This document shows, piece by piece, positions 13,379 through 26,800 of a DNA stretch of 64,000 nt (within the stretch, counting starts at the first letter, position 1; every line of letters begins with the position of its first letter). The position numbers and the translations under genes were made by a program. Origin of the DNA: Vigna angularis (Eukaryota; Streptophyta; Magnoliopsida; Fabales; Fabaceae); contig NC_068980.1 of the NCBI RefSeq assembly GCF_016808095.1, forward strand, positions 5,552,501 to 5,616,500, given 5' to 3'. The notes under the pieces are model-generated. The model did no database searches. It saw only the letters and a program-made list of their open reading frames with translations, and was not told the DNA's origin.

Positions 13379-14656
13379 TCAATGTCGTGGGGAGGAAGGG
13401 GTCCAGGGAGTCATGTCCATAGGGTAACTTCCGAGCACTCGCAAGAAGGAGGTGAATTCCTGAACTTCTGCAAGCGCGTTTTGAGCCCTAACTTCAGCCA
13501 TCGAAGCCTCAAAATCAACGTAGAACAAGTACTCGAAGTGCTTTGCGGTTCCCACGTTAGCGTCATCGACAAGACGAATGGGACGGTTACGATGCGGCCG
13601 CGACTCGATCTTCGTCAAGCTGATGTTGCGAAACGCAAATGCGGAAAGCACTTTGAAAAGCACGGAGGTGCCTTTGTCGTGCGCGAAAACAATGCTCGTC
13701 TTGAAAGGACGGTCAGTGCGGGGGATGATGGGCTCTCTGGCCAGCATAACGAAGCGCGTCACGTTGCTTGGATCGTCCTGGATGCCGTCTGCCATCACGT
13801 TCAGGCCGTAGAGCTCCGCCGCCCGCGCGCTCGCGATGGCGGCGGTGTCGCGGAGGTTGTTTGCGGCGACGAACTCGGCGGCGCCGGCAGTATCGTCGAC
13901 GGCCTCGCGCGCCACGTTGAGGCCGAGTTTGGTGAGCGTGTGCTCGCACTGAGAGAGCGCCTGCGGATGCGAGATTACGCGCGTGAGGAATTCCTTGCGA
14001 ACGCCGGGGAGGGCGAGGAGGCAGTGGTGGACCGGGAGCTGGACCTCGCCGACGATGTGGAGGCGGTGGCGAAGTAGGAGGTCGTAGTTGCGGTGGATCG
14101 AGCCTCCGAGGGAGTTTTCCACCGGTAAAACAGCTCGATCGGCGATCCAAAGCTCCACAGCCTGGAACGCCACCTCGAACTGGTCGCACGGGATGGCCTC
14201 GCAGTTCGGATAGGCTTTCCCTGCTGCGGCCTCAGAGTACGCGCCGGGAACGCCCTGGTAAGCGACTCTGAGCTTCGAGCCGTGCATCGGCGCCGGGGAG
14301 AGGTCAGAGATTGTAAGCGGCTTCGGCGGGAGCGGCTTGTTGTTAGCCTCGGCAAGGTTTCCGATGGGAACGAGTTGGAAGTCGCTGACGGCTGCCTTGT
14401 GGCCGTTAACGGCGGCGACGTGGTCGGCAGTGCCACCGTTCTTGTCAGCTGAGGAGGCCTGTTCCTGAGAAACGACCTTGCTGGCTAAGATGGCGCAAGA
14501 ACTCTGCCAATCGGCTCGGCTCGAGCCGACCCCGTAGCTCGCCGGTTCGAACGCGTAAACGCATTTGACGGAGAGTCGGGTTGGTACGAGGCGGCGCGTG
14601 CGTACAACGTGGTTGAGGTTAAGCGCGTTGGAAGTTGGGGGCGAAAGAGTCTGCAT
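13379..14656 (-). CDS. ADT: Arogenate/prephenate dehydratase, plastid
   Basis: This is an intronless 425-residue protein, the usual size for plant arogenate dehydratases. These enzymes convert arogenate (and in some members prephenate) to phenylalanine (or phenylpyruvate) in plastids, the last step of phenylalanine synthesis. Residues 1 to about 125 are Ser/Ala/Arg-rich and fit a chloroplast transit peptide plus linker. The prephenate dehydratase domain begins near residue 130 ([16 protein letters not shown]), includes [18 protein letters not shown] and ends with the catalytic NVTRF motif near 298-302. A C-terminal ACT regulatory domain follows ([17 protein letters not shown], then LTKIESRP near 348-354), the usual site of phenylalanine feedback. 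The gene is markedly GC-rich compared with its AT-rich surroundings. Lack of introns fits the intronless subgroup of plant ADT genes. Substrate preference cannot be read from the sequence. Confidence 0.97.
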   Translation of the reverse strand: MQTLSPPTSNALNLNHVVRTRRLVPTRLSVKCVYAFEPASYGVGSSRADWQSSCAILASKVVSQEQASSADKNGGTADHVAAVNGHKAAVSDFQLVPIGNLAEANNKPLPPKPLTISDLSPAPMHGSKLRVAYQGVPGAYSEAAAGKAYPNCEAIPCDQFEVAFQAVELWIADRAVLPVENSLGGSIHRNYDLLLRHRLHIVGEVQLPVHHCLLALPGVRKEFLTRVISHPQALSQCEHTLTKLGLNVAREAVDDTAGAAEFVAANNLRDTAAIASARAAELYGLNVMADGIQDDPSNVTRFVMLAREPIIPRTDRPFKTSIVFAHDKGTSVLFKVLSAFAFRNISLTKIESRPHRNRPIRLVDDANVGTAKHFEYLFYVDFEASMAEVRAQNALAEVQEFTSFLRVLGSYPMDMTPWTPSSPRH

Positions 14657-14791
14657 ATCGATGTGTGAAGCAGGAAAAATGACTATAGAAAAGAGCTAGA
14701 ATGAGAAGTATTGGAGTGGATTAGGTGAAGCTTGGTGTTCTCTTTGGAGAAGGGAACCTCAAGCTGAGAGAGAAAAAGGGTGGTTATGCTC

Positions 14792-14799
14792 TTTATATA
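14792..14799 (-). promoter_or_regulatory. TATA box of the dehydratase gene
   Basis: The minus strand reads TATATAAAG about 136-143 bp upstream of the ADT start codon, which implies a leader of roughly 110 nt. The leader region is rich in CT/GA tracts. The position is plausible for a plant TATA box. Confidence 0.55.
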
Positions 14800-17700
14800 T
14801 TTTGTTAGTGGGTGTTTGGAAGGTGAGGAAACGGGTAGTGAAGCTGCATAACATGTCATGATGATGATGTTGATGATGGGATAGGATGGGTTCATGGATG
14901 GATGGTATTTGTGGTGGTTCGGTCAATCTCACACCTACCCTCATTTCCATCCTATTCTCACTTTTACTTTTTTTTTTTTCTTTCTTCTATTTCCACGTCT
15001 CATTTCTCCACGTGTTCCTTTCTCTCTGGACATTTTTTACAAAATTAAATATATAATTGCCAAATTAATATATAAATGAATTGTCTATTTCTTTTTCTGC
15101 AAAAGGAAAGAGAAGAGTCAATGGACAATGTAATGGCTCCATATATGAAATAGTTAGGGCGGTTAGATACAAGAATTATTTGAACGAGTTCAGGTCTGTG
15201 ATGAAGCTGGTGAAATCACGGGTAGGTAAAACTAAGAAATGTCTAAATTGTCTTATCATTTATCAAGCATAAGTCTGAGTCAAGTTTAGGTATGAAAATT
15301 ATTATTCTATGATACAATAAAAACAAAATGTTTCTTAGTGAATTAAATTAAAATCCAAAACTAAATGCATCTAAATTAGTTTGTAAATCAATTTCCTCAT
15401 TCTGTATTGTTGTATTTGTTTGATAGAAAGTCTAAGTAATCTCAAATAAGAGCATTTAAGTTTTGTTCTTCTTTTATGATTGAATTGTGTTGTATTTATA
15501 GAGATTCTTCTCAAAAACTCAAAATCTTATTGTATAAGAAAATAAATTTGTGAGACTAAAATTTCAGAGTACTAGAAAGTAAATTTGTAAGACTAAAAAC
15601 TTGAAATACTAAAAAACAAATTCGTAAAGCAAAAAACTTGGAATACTATAAAGCAAACACTTTTTTTTTCTCTTTTTAATCCTAAATATTTTAATAAATA
15701 TCTTCTCAAAATTGACATAAATTTGTTTATAGATTAATATAGGTAAATTTAGAGTACAATTTGATTAAAGCATAATTTAATCATTTATTTTTATGATAAT
15801 TATTAAATTATTTGATATTTCGAATTATGGACTATGATCCTAATCAAACTTTATCTAATATGTTTGATCAGTATACACTCTACCAATTTTAAATCAAATA
15901 AGGTGAAAGGGTTTAACTAAAAGTGACATTTGATAGAACTTCAAATGTTGCATTGTGTCAAAAAGGAAAATTATGAAATTGTTATGTGTTACGAAGAATA
16001 TTGTACATAAAATGATGATTATTTATTAATATTTTTTTGTTGACATTTGTATGATTAAACTTTAATCGAATCTGAATCGATAATGACTTTAATCATGATA
16101 AGGTTAATTTTTAGATGAATTAAGATCGATGTTGAATTTAATTTTATAAACTTCTACTATTACATTCTTCTTTAGGTCAAAAATAAAAAAATATTTAAAA
16201 TTAAGATCTAGATTGACACCTCAAAATAAATAAAAATTTTATTTATTTTAAAAAAATTATCATATCAAGATTTTAGTTGAAAGTTTATTCAAAATATATT
16301 TTTTTTTTCGAATTTAAAACTTGAAGTACTAGAAAACAAAATAAAAATGTAGTAGAAAATAAATTCATTTTCACTACGGTAAACTCCTACATTTTGACAA
16401 CCAAATATGTTTTTGAATTTTGCGTGAATTTCTTTTATGTATCAACATAAATTGACCTAAAGAATGATTTAAGATTCAATTAAGAAATAACTTAATCATT
16501 TATATTATAACATTAAGATCCAATAAATGAACAATAATCTATACTTCTTAAAGAATGATTCTTAATCAAATTTTTTCTCGTTTTTTTTTATATTGGCAAA
16601 TCAGTATAGTAGTTTTATAATACTTAAGGAGTTTGTTTTTATTTAATATTTTGCTATAATTACAGGATGAGAATTTGAAAAATATTGTAAAAATTATAAC
16701 ATTACACTCAATACTTGTAGGATATAAATTACTCTTTATTAAGTCGTCAGCATGCTGAGAAATACGTAGTTTAAAAGGAAACAACTATACAGCTTTAACT
16801 CATTGGAATTTTTTTCTATGAAACTAAGTAAAAACAGCAAATGAAAAAAAAATGGTGAATTTGGACCAAAAAAAAAAAACTAAACTATTTGTTAAAGTTT
16901 TTGAAAAAAATTAGAACTTATTTTTCGAATTCACAAAAAAAAAAAAATTGGTGAATTTCGAAAAATAAGCACTTATTTTCTTGGTGATAAAATTAGCTCT
17001 ACCAGGTAACTAAACTATTTCTTTTATAGGGATGGTAATGCGAATTAAAACATGTAAATTAATAAAATGTCAGGGAATTTAATATTTTAACTTTTTGATA
17101 TATTTATATTCATGCCATGTTAATTGGCATAGCACACAGACTAATTAGTATACATAATTTGTAAAAGAAAAATCCTTATATTTTAATTTTTTAGCCAATT
17201 ATAATTCTTTTATTTTGTTATTTCTTCATTTCATATTCAAGTTCTCTTACTTACATTTAAAATCGGTTAATTGTTATAATTTTTTAGTAGTTTAAATAAT
17301 AATTTATTTTATGTATTTTTTTTATAAAATGTTAAACTTTACAATATTTATTTGATGTAGATATTTAGTTTATTTTAATTTTATTATACATAATATAATT
17401 AAGAGGGTGTGAAACTTTAAACCAAAATTATTATTACAAAATTTGTACATAGTTGTTTTAAAATTTTTGTTTATGAAGATTAATCCGTAAATTTTCGGAC
17501 TAACAATTATACAAAATATTTTTCATTAAGAAAATAAAATGAGTTTTAAGTAACATGTTATCGATTTAGGAAATAATGATGAATGTGATTTGAGAACTTA
17601 AACCTAAATATGATACTAAACAAACAATTAGTTCCTGTCGCATTTATGAATGTAACTAGCTTCGTGAAATAATGACGAACATGATTTTTTAACTCAAATT

Positions 17701-19210
17701 AACCTAAACATCGTTTTAAATACCCAAATTGACGTCACATTCATCATCTAAAATGCTATATTAAAATTAATTATTTTCTTTTCCATTCATTTTCTGATTA
17801 TAATGTGCTTGATTAAATCCCAATGGTACGTAGGGATAAAAATATCCTAAAAGTTTGGTAGTGACTCGTGGCCTAATCCATGTTAAAATTAAATCAAACG
17901 AAACCTAATATTAAATAAATTAAGCTGCTATTTTTTAAAATAATTTTTTTAGTTAAGAAGACAAATATTAAAAGCTAGTCTCATTAAGATCAATATTTTT
18001 TGGACTCATACTTGTAGGCAGCTATAAGTGTTTTATTAAAAGTATCGCAAACTTAACGTTAGTGTTTTTCAACAACATCTCCATTTCTTCAGAACAGAGA
18101 CAACTTTTTTTCCACTGAAGTCTTCTACCTAGAACCTTGCAAACTAAAGCATCCCTTTTGTTTCACACCTAGCCCGTTAAAAAAAAGGAAGAATAATAAG
18201 ATAATTCTTTTTAACAATTTTTTGACAATAAATTATGTGTTATTATTTTATTATTCTGTATTTTTGAAACCAACCAATTGTAAAAAAGTTATAAAAAAAT
18301 TATTAAAAGAAAAGTATTTTCTTAAAAAAAATTAAAACTAAGTGTAACAAAATCCTTTAAATAATTGGCAAGTAGTGAAAAAACTTTAACAGAAAACATG
18401 GAAAATGTCAAGTAAAATAGGTTGTCCAAATTGTATGCAAATGAATTATAGATGCTTAAATTTACATCATAGGAAGGGGAAGCACTTTATCTCATGAGGG
18501 TAAACAATATTTACGGCTTCTCCAAACTAGAAAAATCACTTTTAAAGAAGAATAAATTGATTTTATAATCCCTTATATTTTTGGTAAAGTTTGTTTGAAA
18601 TAAATTATTTGATTTCTTTATCATTAATGAAGCCAATTTTTTTATTTAGTAATTTTTAACTATCTTCATTATTTGTGGAGAGGAAAGTCATAAAATTAAA
18701 AATAAACGTGAAAGATTTAAAGAAAAATATATTATTTGTCATAATCAAAAACCAACCTTTCATACATTATGAAAGTTTCTTTTTCATACATAATGAAAAG
18801 TTTGAGGATAAATTGTCATTTTTTAATAGAACAAAATTGTGATTTGAAGTAATTTTAATGTTTGGTCAGTACTTTTGATCTTCCCAATTTTTTTTTGAAA
18901 TTTTAGGCCTTAAATTTTATTTTAAAAATCTGCAATTTCAACGTAACTTAATATAATATTTTTATTTAAATTATTATAAAAATTGTAAATTTAAAAATTG
19001 GATTAATATTACTAAATTTTAACTTTAGAGACTAAAATAAAAAAAGAAAATTATAATTTATATTTTCAAAGTTTAATTACATTTTTAATCTTGTAGTAAA
19101 TTGTTTCCTCCGCCGAGAATACCGTACTTAGAATTAGAAAAAACGAGAAAATAAATATTAAAATAAGAAGTGATATTGGAAACTTTTTCTCAACAAATAT
19201 TTGAAGGGAA
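14800..19210. other. AT-rich intergenic DNA with diverged local repeats
   Basis: No gene was recognised. Two stretches (about 15530-15800 and 16310-16520) share similar sentences of sequence: 'AACTTGAAATACTA..AAACAAA' followed by 'ACATAAATT..' and 'TTAATCATTTA'. This suggests an old partial duplication. Confidence 0.5.
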
Positions 19211-20832
19211 AAATATGTAAGACCATGAAAAATATTTATCTTAATAGTAACAATTTTATTACTAGTAGTAATAAATTTATTTGTGAATGGAAAATATAAT
19301 TATTAAGTTTATGTAAAAACAAAATGTGGAAAGCTAAATAAGAAATTTTGTAGCTTAAATGGTAGAAAATTGTGGTGATTTTAAGAACATGAGTTCAAAC
19401 TCTTTTCTATCTTTTTGTTTAAAAAAAAATTTTAAATTAGTGATAGTGGATAAGCACTCCACGTTTGAAGTCATTATTGAGGGATCAGATATGTTAAGTG
19501 TGATTAAAATATTAATATAATAAAATAATAAATAATATTAAAAAATTGTTAAATAGTAAAATTTTTGGACTATAAATAGCCATGAGAGGGGAGGTTATTC
19601 TGCACAAAGAGAGGAAGAATCAAGTGAGAAATCTTGAGAAATAGAAAATAAAGAGTTAGGAAGAAATTTTTAGTTGCAAGAAGAGTAGAGGTTCTGAAGG
19701 TTTTCGGGGAAACAAATTCTGAGCAAGAGATTAAGTCTGGAATAGAGGTAGGGGAGCTAACCTTTCTAAGCTTTTATATTATGATTCAGTATTGTTTTAT
19801 TATTATTCATGTCTTGAAATTCTGTGTGAATACTGTTAATAAAAAACATATGTGCTTGGTGTATATCTATCTATATTTAATTTATGTGTTAATATTATAT
19901 GTTGTTGTTTTGAATCTGTAAATAAGAAATTTGTTAAAAACTAGTTGAGGAACACTTTGGCTAAGGAAAGACTTGGTACTTAAGTTGTCCATGGTGACAC
20001 ACCTCTCTTTCCTGGAAGTCTACTCGATAGGTTTTTAACTAAAATCCTATTGAACAGATTAAGTACTGTTAAACTATTATGCAAGATACTCAATTGATAT
20101 AAAATATGTGATGGATTCATCTTTCTGGAAGGATAAGAAGATGTCTAACCGGCTATGCCAGATTCAACTCCTTAGTTCCCCATAACGTTTATATTAAGGT
20201 TATAATTGTGATGGTAGGATAGAGGAACCTTAAAAACCGGAGTTGGTACATCCTTGATCATAGAGCAGCCTTGGTCAAATCCAGTAAGTTGTGACTAGTC
20301 ATATGTACTGGCGTTTATGGTGAGTTTGATTCGTCAAACATTTGATTCTTCTCCGGTAACCATTTATGGTGATATTTTAGTATTGTTAATTTTTTTTGTG
20401 ATATATTCATTTTGTATGATTTCTGTGATGATTGTATTTTATTATATTGGATTTGAATTTATGCATCTGAACATGATATGAGTATTATGGGGAGATTTTG
20501 TAATGGTATAATATGAGTTGAGGAATATGAGCATGGTATGAGTCTCGTGGAGAGATTCTGTAATGATATGGTATCTGTGTATATGTTCATGTTAAGGGTC
20601 CTCTTGTTGGAGGTTATCCTGATACTCTAATAATCATCCAGTCTCAAATAGAGAAGGATGAATTATGTGGTGAGAGAGACAGGAGGTCCTAGTCTATGTG
20701 CTGGTTTTGGACATAGTGTTGAGGACTAACCTTGTAGATGGTATGAAGTATTTTGGAAGTGTATTTGTAAGAAGAAGTAGAAGTCATCACAAGTGCATAA
20801 CCTCCCATGACCGCTCATCAACGTATCATCCG

Positions 20833-20957
20833 AATGAGTGTCTATTGGGTATTGTGGGATGAGTGTCTATTGGGTATTGTGGAATGAGTGTCTATTGAGT
20901 ATTGTGGGATGAGTGTTTATGGGATATTGTGGGATGAATGTCTATTAGGAATTGTGG
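20833..20957 (+). repeat. 26-bp minisatellite inside solo LTR 1
   Basis: About five copies of a unit with the core GAGTGTCTATTGGGTATTG. The copies are slightly diverged towards the 3' end. Confidence 0.85.
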
Positions 20958-21262
20958 TATGATGGGATGAATATCTATGGTACGGTTGTTGTATGATGGT
21001 ATGAGGGTGTCTGACATAATTATTATATGATGTTTGTTGAATGTATCAAAGTAATTATGCATGTTTTATAAATGATTTGTTGCATGTTAGCTCACCCTAC
21101 TTGTTTGTGTTTGTGTATGTGCGATGATCGTATAACTCGTTATACAGGAGCAGATGAATGAATGTCGTCTGATTCAGTGCCAATAAAAAAAGAGATAGAA
21201 GAATAAATTAGAAGAATTCAAGTTATATTTATGAGTTTGTAGTTGAAATTTGAGTTTAAAAC

Positions 21263-21267
<5 letters not shown>

Positions 21268-21349
<82 letters not shown>
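21268..21349. repeat. (AT)n microsatellite inside solo LTR 1
   Basis: An almost pure AT tract about 40 bp before the end of the LTR. The inverted copy at 60.7 kb lacks it, so it expanded after the copies split. Confidence 0.9.
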
Positions 21350-21351
<2 letters not shown>

Positions 21352-21392
21352 ACTATGAATTATCATGTAAGATTATGGGATGTTACAAAATA

Positions 21393-23807
21393 TATAATCG
21401 TTTATGTTTTCTTTAATGTTATAGATTATATATATAATCTATTATTTTTTAAATAATTAAAATAATTTGTATAATAAAATAAATAATTAAAATAATTACA
21501 AAATAAATTTGGTTTATTTAAATTTTTATATGTTATAAATTAATTTATTTAAAAATATTTTAATTTTTAAATATATATCTTTATTTATTAAATTTTTATG
21601 AATTTTTGTTGATTTGGTTTCATTCATATCTTTTATAACATCAATCAAATTAACAACTATCTTTTCATATTTTATTGTTTTTTATTCAATTCAAACAATA
21701 TCATCTTTCAGTCACTCTTTTCTCTTTTTTTATATTTTTGCTTCTATCAAAAATGAAAAAAAGAGAGTATAGTTTTAGCTTCAAAGCATTAAATTTGAGA
21801 ATTTCTTTAATCTTAGAATTTCATATATGAGATTTAAACAATATTTATTTTCTATTTTTACTGATTAAAAACCTTCTTTAAATTGAGAAACGAAAACTTA
21901 TTTCAAATTTAAAAAATATAAGTAAACTCTCTTTTAAATGAAAAATATATTTTCAGGGTCTTAAAGTTGAAAATAGACCGCCGTTATTGACCTCGTGAAA
22001 GTCTCTCACGCGCCTTTGACAGCGTATTTTGCACATCTTATTCACTTTTCTTTCACTTTTTCCTCTTAATATTTTTTGTCTTTATCCCTGTATTATATTA
22101 ATCATATAATGTTATTATCTCTAATATATATTTATTAATTATATAATTGTTATAATTTAAGATGTCAATGTATTTAATAATTTATTATAGATTAAATATA
22201 TAATTGATTGAAAAATAGTCATATAAACACATAATAATGTGTACAAGAGTAGATACATTTCAACACTTTAATATTAATATGTGTTTTTTTATTTATTTAC
22301 TAAATTAAGTATGACGGCATAATTTAGAAGTATATATTCATTTAATGCTGTCTTCAACTCTCATTATAATTCATAAGCATAGACTTATTTATACAAAAAT
22401 AAAAAGAACATATTAAATTTACGAGGAATTCATCTTAAAAACATTCCATTTTCAGAACTCACATAAATTAAGAGTGGGATAAAATTTGTCTTGGTCACAT
22501 AAATTAAGAGTTTACAATTTTAAAATAAACCCAACAATAGTTTGCTATCTGTTATTATGATTTTTTTCTTGCTTATTTAATTAATTAACGCATATTAAAT
22601 AACAATCAATTATAATTCTTATTTCTCATTAAATATTAAAATAATATTAATATCATTATATCATCGAAATAACTTATTAAATTTTCACGAAATTATCAAT
22701 ACCTAATACGCTTTATTTGAATAAATTTAAGTATTATGAATTATTTAGATATATAATATGAGTTTTAGGGAAGTTGTAGAAAGTCTTAACAAAAACCTTA
22801 AATAAATACAAAAAATATTAATGTTTTCAACATGTAAACAAACCCAATAGTTTTTTTACGTAACATGCAAGATGATTTATTCAAAAGGTATTAGAGAAGG
22901 ATTTTAAATTATTCTTATGACTTAGATAGATTCGAACTGTTTTTCTTCTAAGACTGGTTTCCTATGACAAACATCTCAAACTTAACTTGTAAGTTTAAGA
23001 TTGAGTTCTGTTTTTGTTTTACGTGTGGAAAATAATAAAAGTAAAATCATTACAAAGTAAAATTAAGTTATTGTATTTCCAACTTAATGATAGATAATAG
23101 ACAAAAACACGTATCCATATATATAATATATATTTTAAAGCAATGTTTACTAAATTACATCACAAATGATATATTAGTGTAACAAGTAGTATAACTTGTA
23201 GAACTGTAATTTAATATCTTATTATAAGTGGCTATATAATAAAAAGACGGAAAGAAGAAACTGAAGAAAATAAAACTCTTGATTGCATTACACTTTTGAA
23301 GATAATTTTTCATCACATCAAGCTTTATACTAAATATATGATGTCTACTAATATTTATAAGATTCGTAAACTATTTAATACTTCATTAAATATATTTGAT
23401 TTATCATATAATAGTGCTCATGCAAACATTATGAAGAAAAAAATGAAAATTGTTTTTAAGTTCGACTAAAAAATGAGCAAAAGTGTTTGTAAACCGTTCA
23501 ATACAAGTATAGATTAATTTAAACTATAAGTTGCATTAAAGTGGTCATTTTTATTTAAAAGATAAAAAAGAAAATGCAGCAAACACAGCGAGACTCCTAA
23601 CTCACTTCATTGACATTTGGCAGTTTCTGCTTTGTTCCACGTGTATATTATACGTGTATTTCGTGTTTAATTATATGACCAAACAAAAATTACAACGTCA
23701 TAGGTATGAGCCGTTTTTTTCTTACTACTTTATAATTTAAAAAGCTAAATAAACGTGACCTTCTCTTTGCTCATTCAGAAGTCTTATACGAAAAAGAAAA
23801 GGAATAC

Positions 23808-23873
<66 letters not shown>

Positions 23874-26800
23874 CAAGTAATATCATATTTAAACATTAAT
23901 AACTTAAATTTGAATACAATAAATTTAATTTGAGTAATATTGATTAGTAGACTAAAATTTCAAGCAATTTTTGCATTTAATTTATGTTTCTATTATATTT
24001 AATATCTTGTAAAAATCAGAATTTAAGACGTTTTTCATTTTATCATATAACATCTTTTAAAAATAAAATCATGATGAAAAAATATTCAAAAACAAATAAT
24101 ACTTCAGATACATTAGGTGATTGATCATAGTAATATAAGTTGATAATCAAATTTCAGTCTTCAAATCGATAATAAAATACTCTATCTTTTAAATGTTATA
24201 TTTGAGATATTTGGTTATTTTTCTTAAATCTCAATTGAGAATTTATATTTTTACCACATTCAATAATTTTATATCACTTAAAAGTTGAGAGATAAGTTAA
24301 ATAGTTTTTTTCTTTCCACTATTTAAAATATTTTTTAAAAATAAAATCGTGATTACTTTTGTAGAAAAGTTTATTTTGGATTATTAGACAAAATATTACG
24401 AAAAGAAAATATCTAAGTTCAATAAAGAAAATTTTTTAGTGAGATGCATGAATACATCATCTAGGAATGTAATGTAGAGACATGCTGATGTTATAAAATC
24501 AGCTAACTCTTATATATACAAATATAATATTTGTATAATAGATGTAAAGTGCAGATTATACTTTGAAATTTGCATGTGCAAATATTGATGAAAAAATGTC
24601 TTTTTATGATAATGTATTTGAAGTCAAGGGTTGGAACACGTGCGTGGCTGCTGCTAGCAGTTTCGCCAATTGCAATTAGTTGACCAGTTTTGACCACATT
24701 TTTTTATTCTTTTCATTTGTCGATATAATCAAATTCATGTAATCTTGGGTTTACATAATTTTATATTGGGTTTCCCAATTTTATTTTTATACCAGTCAAA
24801 TTACACTTTTTCCAGCTGTCTTTAAAAAGAAAAAAATAACTCTTGAATTGTCGATTTCAAAGTTATATTACGGCTACATAAATAGTTGTGTTGTTTTGTA
24901 TAATTTATTATTTAAAAGTTGGAATTTGAGATAATTTAAATATTTTTTATTTTTTAATGTGTTTTTAAGAATAAAATTAGAATTTTAAGTTGAACGTGAT
25001 AGGAACATGTTGTTTTTGTAAATATTTAATACAAGTATTTGTCATTCAGAATGAGTCTTTTGTAACTGGTCATTTTATTTATAAATTTGATTTCTTTTGG
25101 GTACAACTTAAAGGTAATTTCTTTTAATATCTTCATATTTTTTTCCTCCATTTTTATGAACATGAAAAAATTTCAATTATTTATAATTCGGAAACATTAT
25201 GAATTTTATGATCTAAAAATTTATTTTAAATCACAATATTAATAATTAAAAAATATATTCTGGATTGAACCGTCTTAAAATGTAATTCAGATTTGCAGAA
25301 TCTAAAAATATATTTTTGAAAAACATAATTCGAAAATGTATTATCATTGTATTACACAGAATATATTTTTAGATTGTGATCTAAAATATATTTCAAAGTG
25401 TATAATTTATAAAATAAGTATAGATTATGTAATTTTAAATTACAGAATTTAGAATAATGTTTTATATTTAAAAGTATATTATAGATTTAAAATATGGATC
25501 GAGTAATTTAGATTATATTCTTTTATTATACAATCCAAAAATCATGTTATATTTATATAATATAGAAGTTTAAAATATATTTTCATATCTCTAAATATAT
25601 TTTAGTTTATATAATGTAAAATATATTTCATGCACCCATAATACAAAATATATATGTTTCTAAGTTTCACAATCCAAAAATCTAATACATGACTTTCTTT
25701 TTTATGTTTCCAACATTTCATGGAGGTACAAGAAGAAAACGTAGAAGCAGAACTGTTGCATCCTCTGATTTTGACTGTACGCACAAATATTTAAAGGTCC
25801 AAAACATTAACTTATGGACAAGTTAAAAATGACATTTAATATGCAACAATAATTTTTTTTTGTTTTTTTTCATTGAATAAAAATGTTCTGAAAAAAAAAA
25901 GTATTTTTACAATTTTAGGTTGACCTTTCAATGAAATATTTGAGTCAATATAATTTGATGTTTCTCTCTAAAGAAAACAAGTAAATAAGTTATATTTTTA
26001 TAGGATATAATTATTCAATTCCTCATGGTTTGCCTCTGTTTAAGATTCTTTGGATTCCCTTAATCATTATATATTAACTCACAGATATTTGTTGACTAAT
26101 TTTTGTACTCGTGCAATGAGATATGTTATAATTTATGTTAATACTATACCTTTTCCAAAAAACATGTATAATTATTCTTGACATGCACTCAATTAATAAT
26201 ATAAGTTAGAATAATAAATATTTTTTTCATACTTTAATAAGTTTATAAGTATTTTGATAATGTCCTAGCACAATCAATGCATCAATGAGTGAATTAACTG
26301 AATAAATAAATACCGTTAAAAATTATATAAATTGAAAAGATAAGTTAAGATTTATTGTGTTTTTGTTTTATTGTTGTAAATAGAAGAACATTTTCACAAT
26401 GGCTACAAAAAGCACGTAAACTTCATGTCTCTTATTTTGGAGTCTCCTTCCTTTAAATCATTGTATACCGGTCGGAGTTAGAAAGTATTAATGACTCATA
26501 TTGCCTTACGCTCTACAAATATATGATATTAATTATTGATTATTGGGTTTGATTGCCTAAAAATATATTGCACTAATGGTTAATCAATGAACTTGGCTGC
26601 TACAAGCCCTATAAATATACAATTGATGTCCAGATACATATATATTTTTCTAATCCTTATCTATCCTAACAAAATAATGATCTCTTTATTAATCATATCT
26701 GACTTGAGCGTGTTTCTGCAGGTCAACAACTCATCAGAGGGAATTGCGTTCTAGGAGAGGATTGAACGATCGAAATAGAACGGAACAAGGAAGGACGACC

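Larger units (their letters stand above)
19216..21387 (+). mobile_element. Solo LTR of a retrotransposon, copy 1
   Basis: The LTR begins TGTAAGACC and ends GGGATGTTACA, with the standard TG...CA ends. It is flanked by a perfect 5-bp target duplication AAATA (19211-19215 and 21388-21392). At about 2.17 kb it has no internal coding region, primer-binding site or second LTR, so it is a solo LTR left by recombination. A TATA element (TATAAATAG, 19571-19579) is at the expected promoter position. It contains a 26-bp minisatellite and a long (AT)n tract near the 3' end. A second copy lies inverted at 60665-63346. The superfamily cannot be decided without an internal region. Confidence 0.88.

Noticed and set aside
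13286..14077. A 263-codon plus-strand ORF opposite the dehydratase gene
   Set aside because: It is antisense to a clear, conserved protein in GC-rich DNA, where antisense frames often stay open. It has no domain and includes unlikely composition. The same applies to shorter overlapping frames on both strands.
21250..21456. ORF made of Ile-Tyr repeats
   Set aside because: It is a translation of the (AT)n tract inside the solo LTR.
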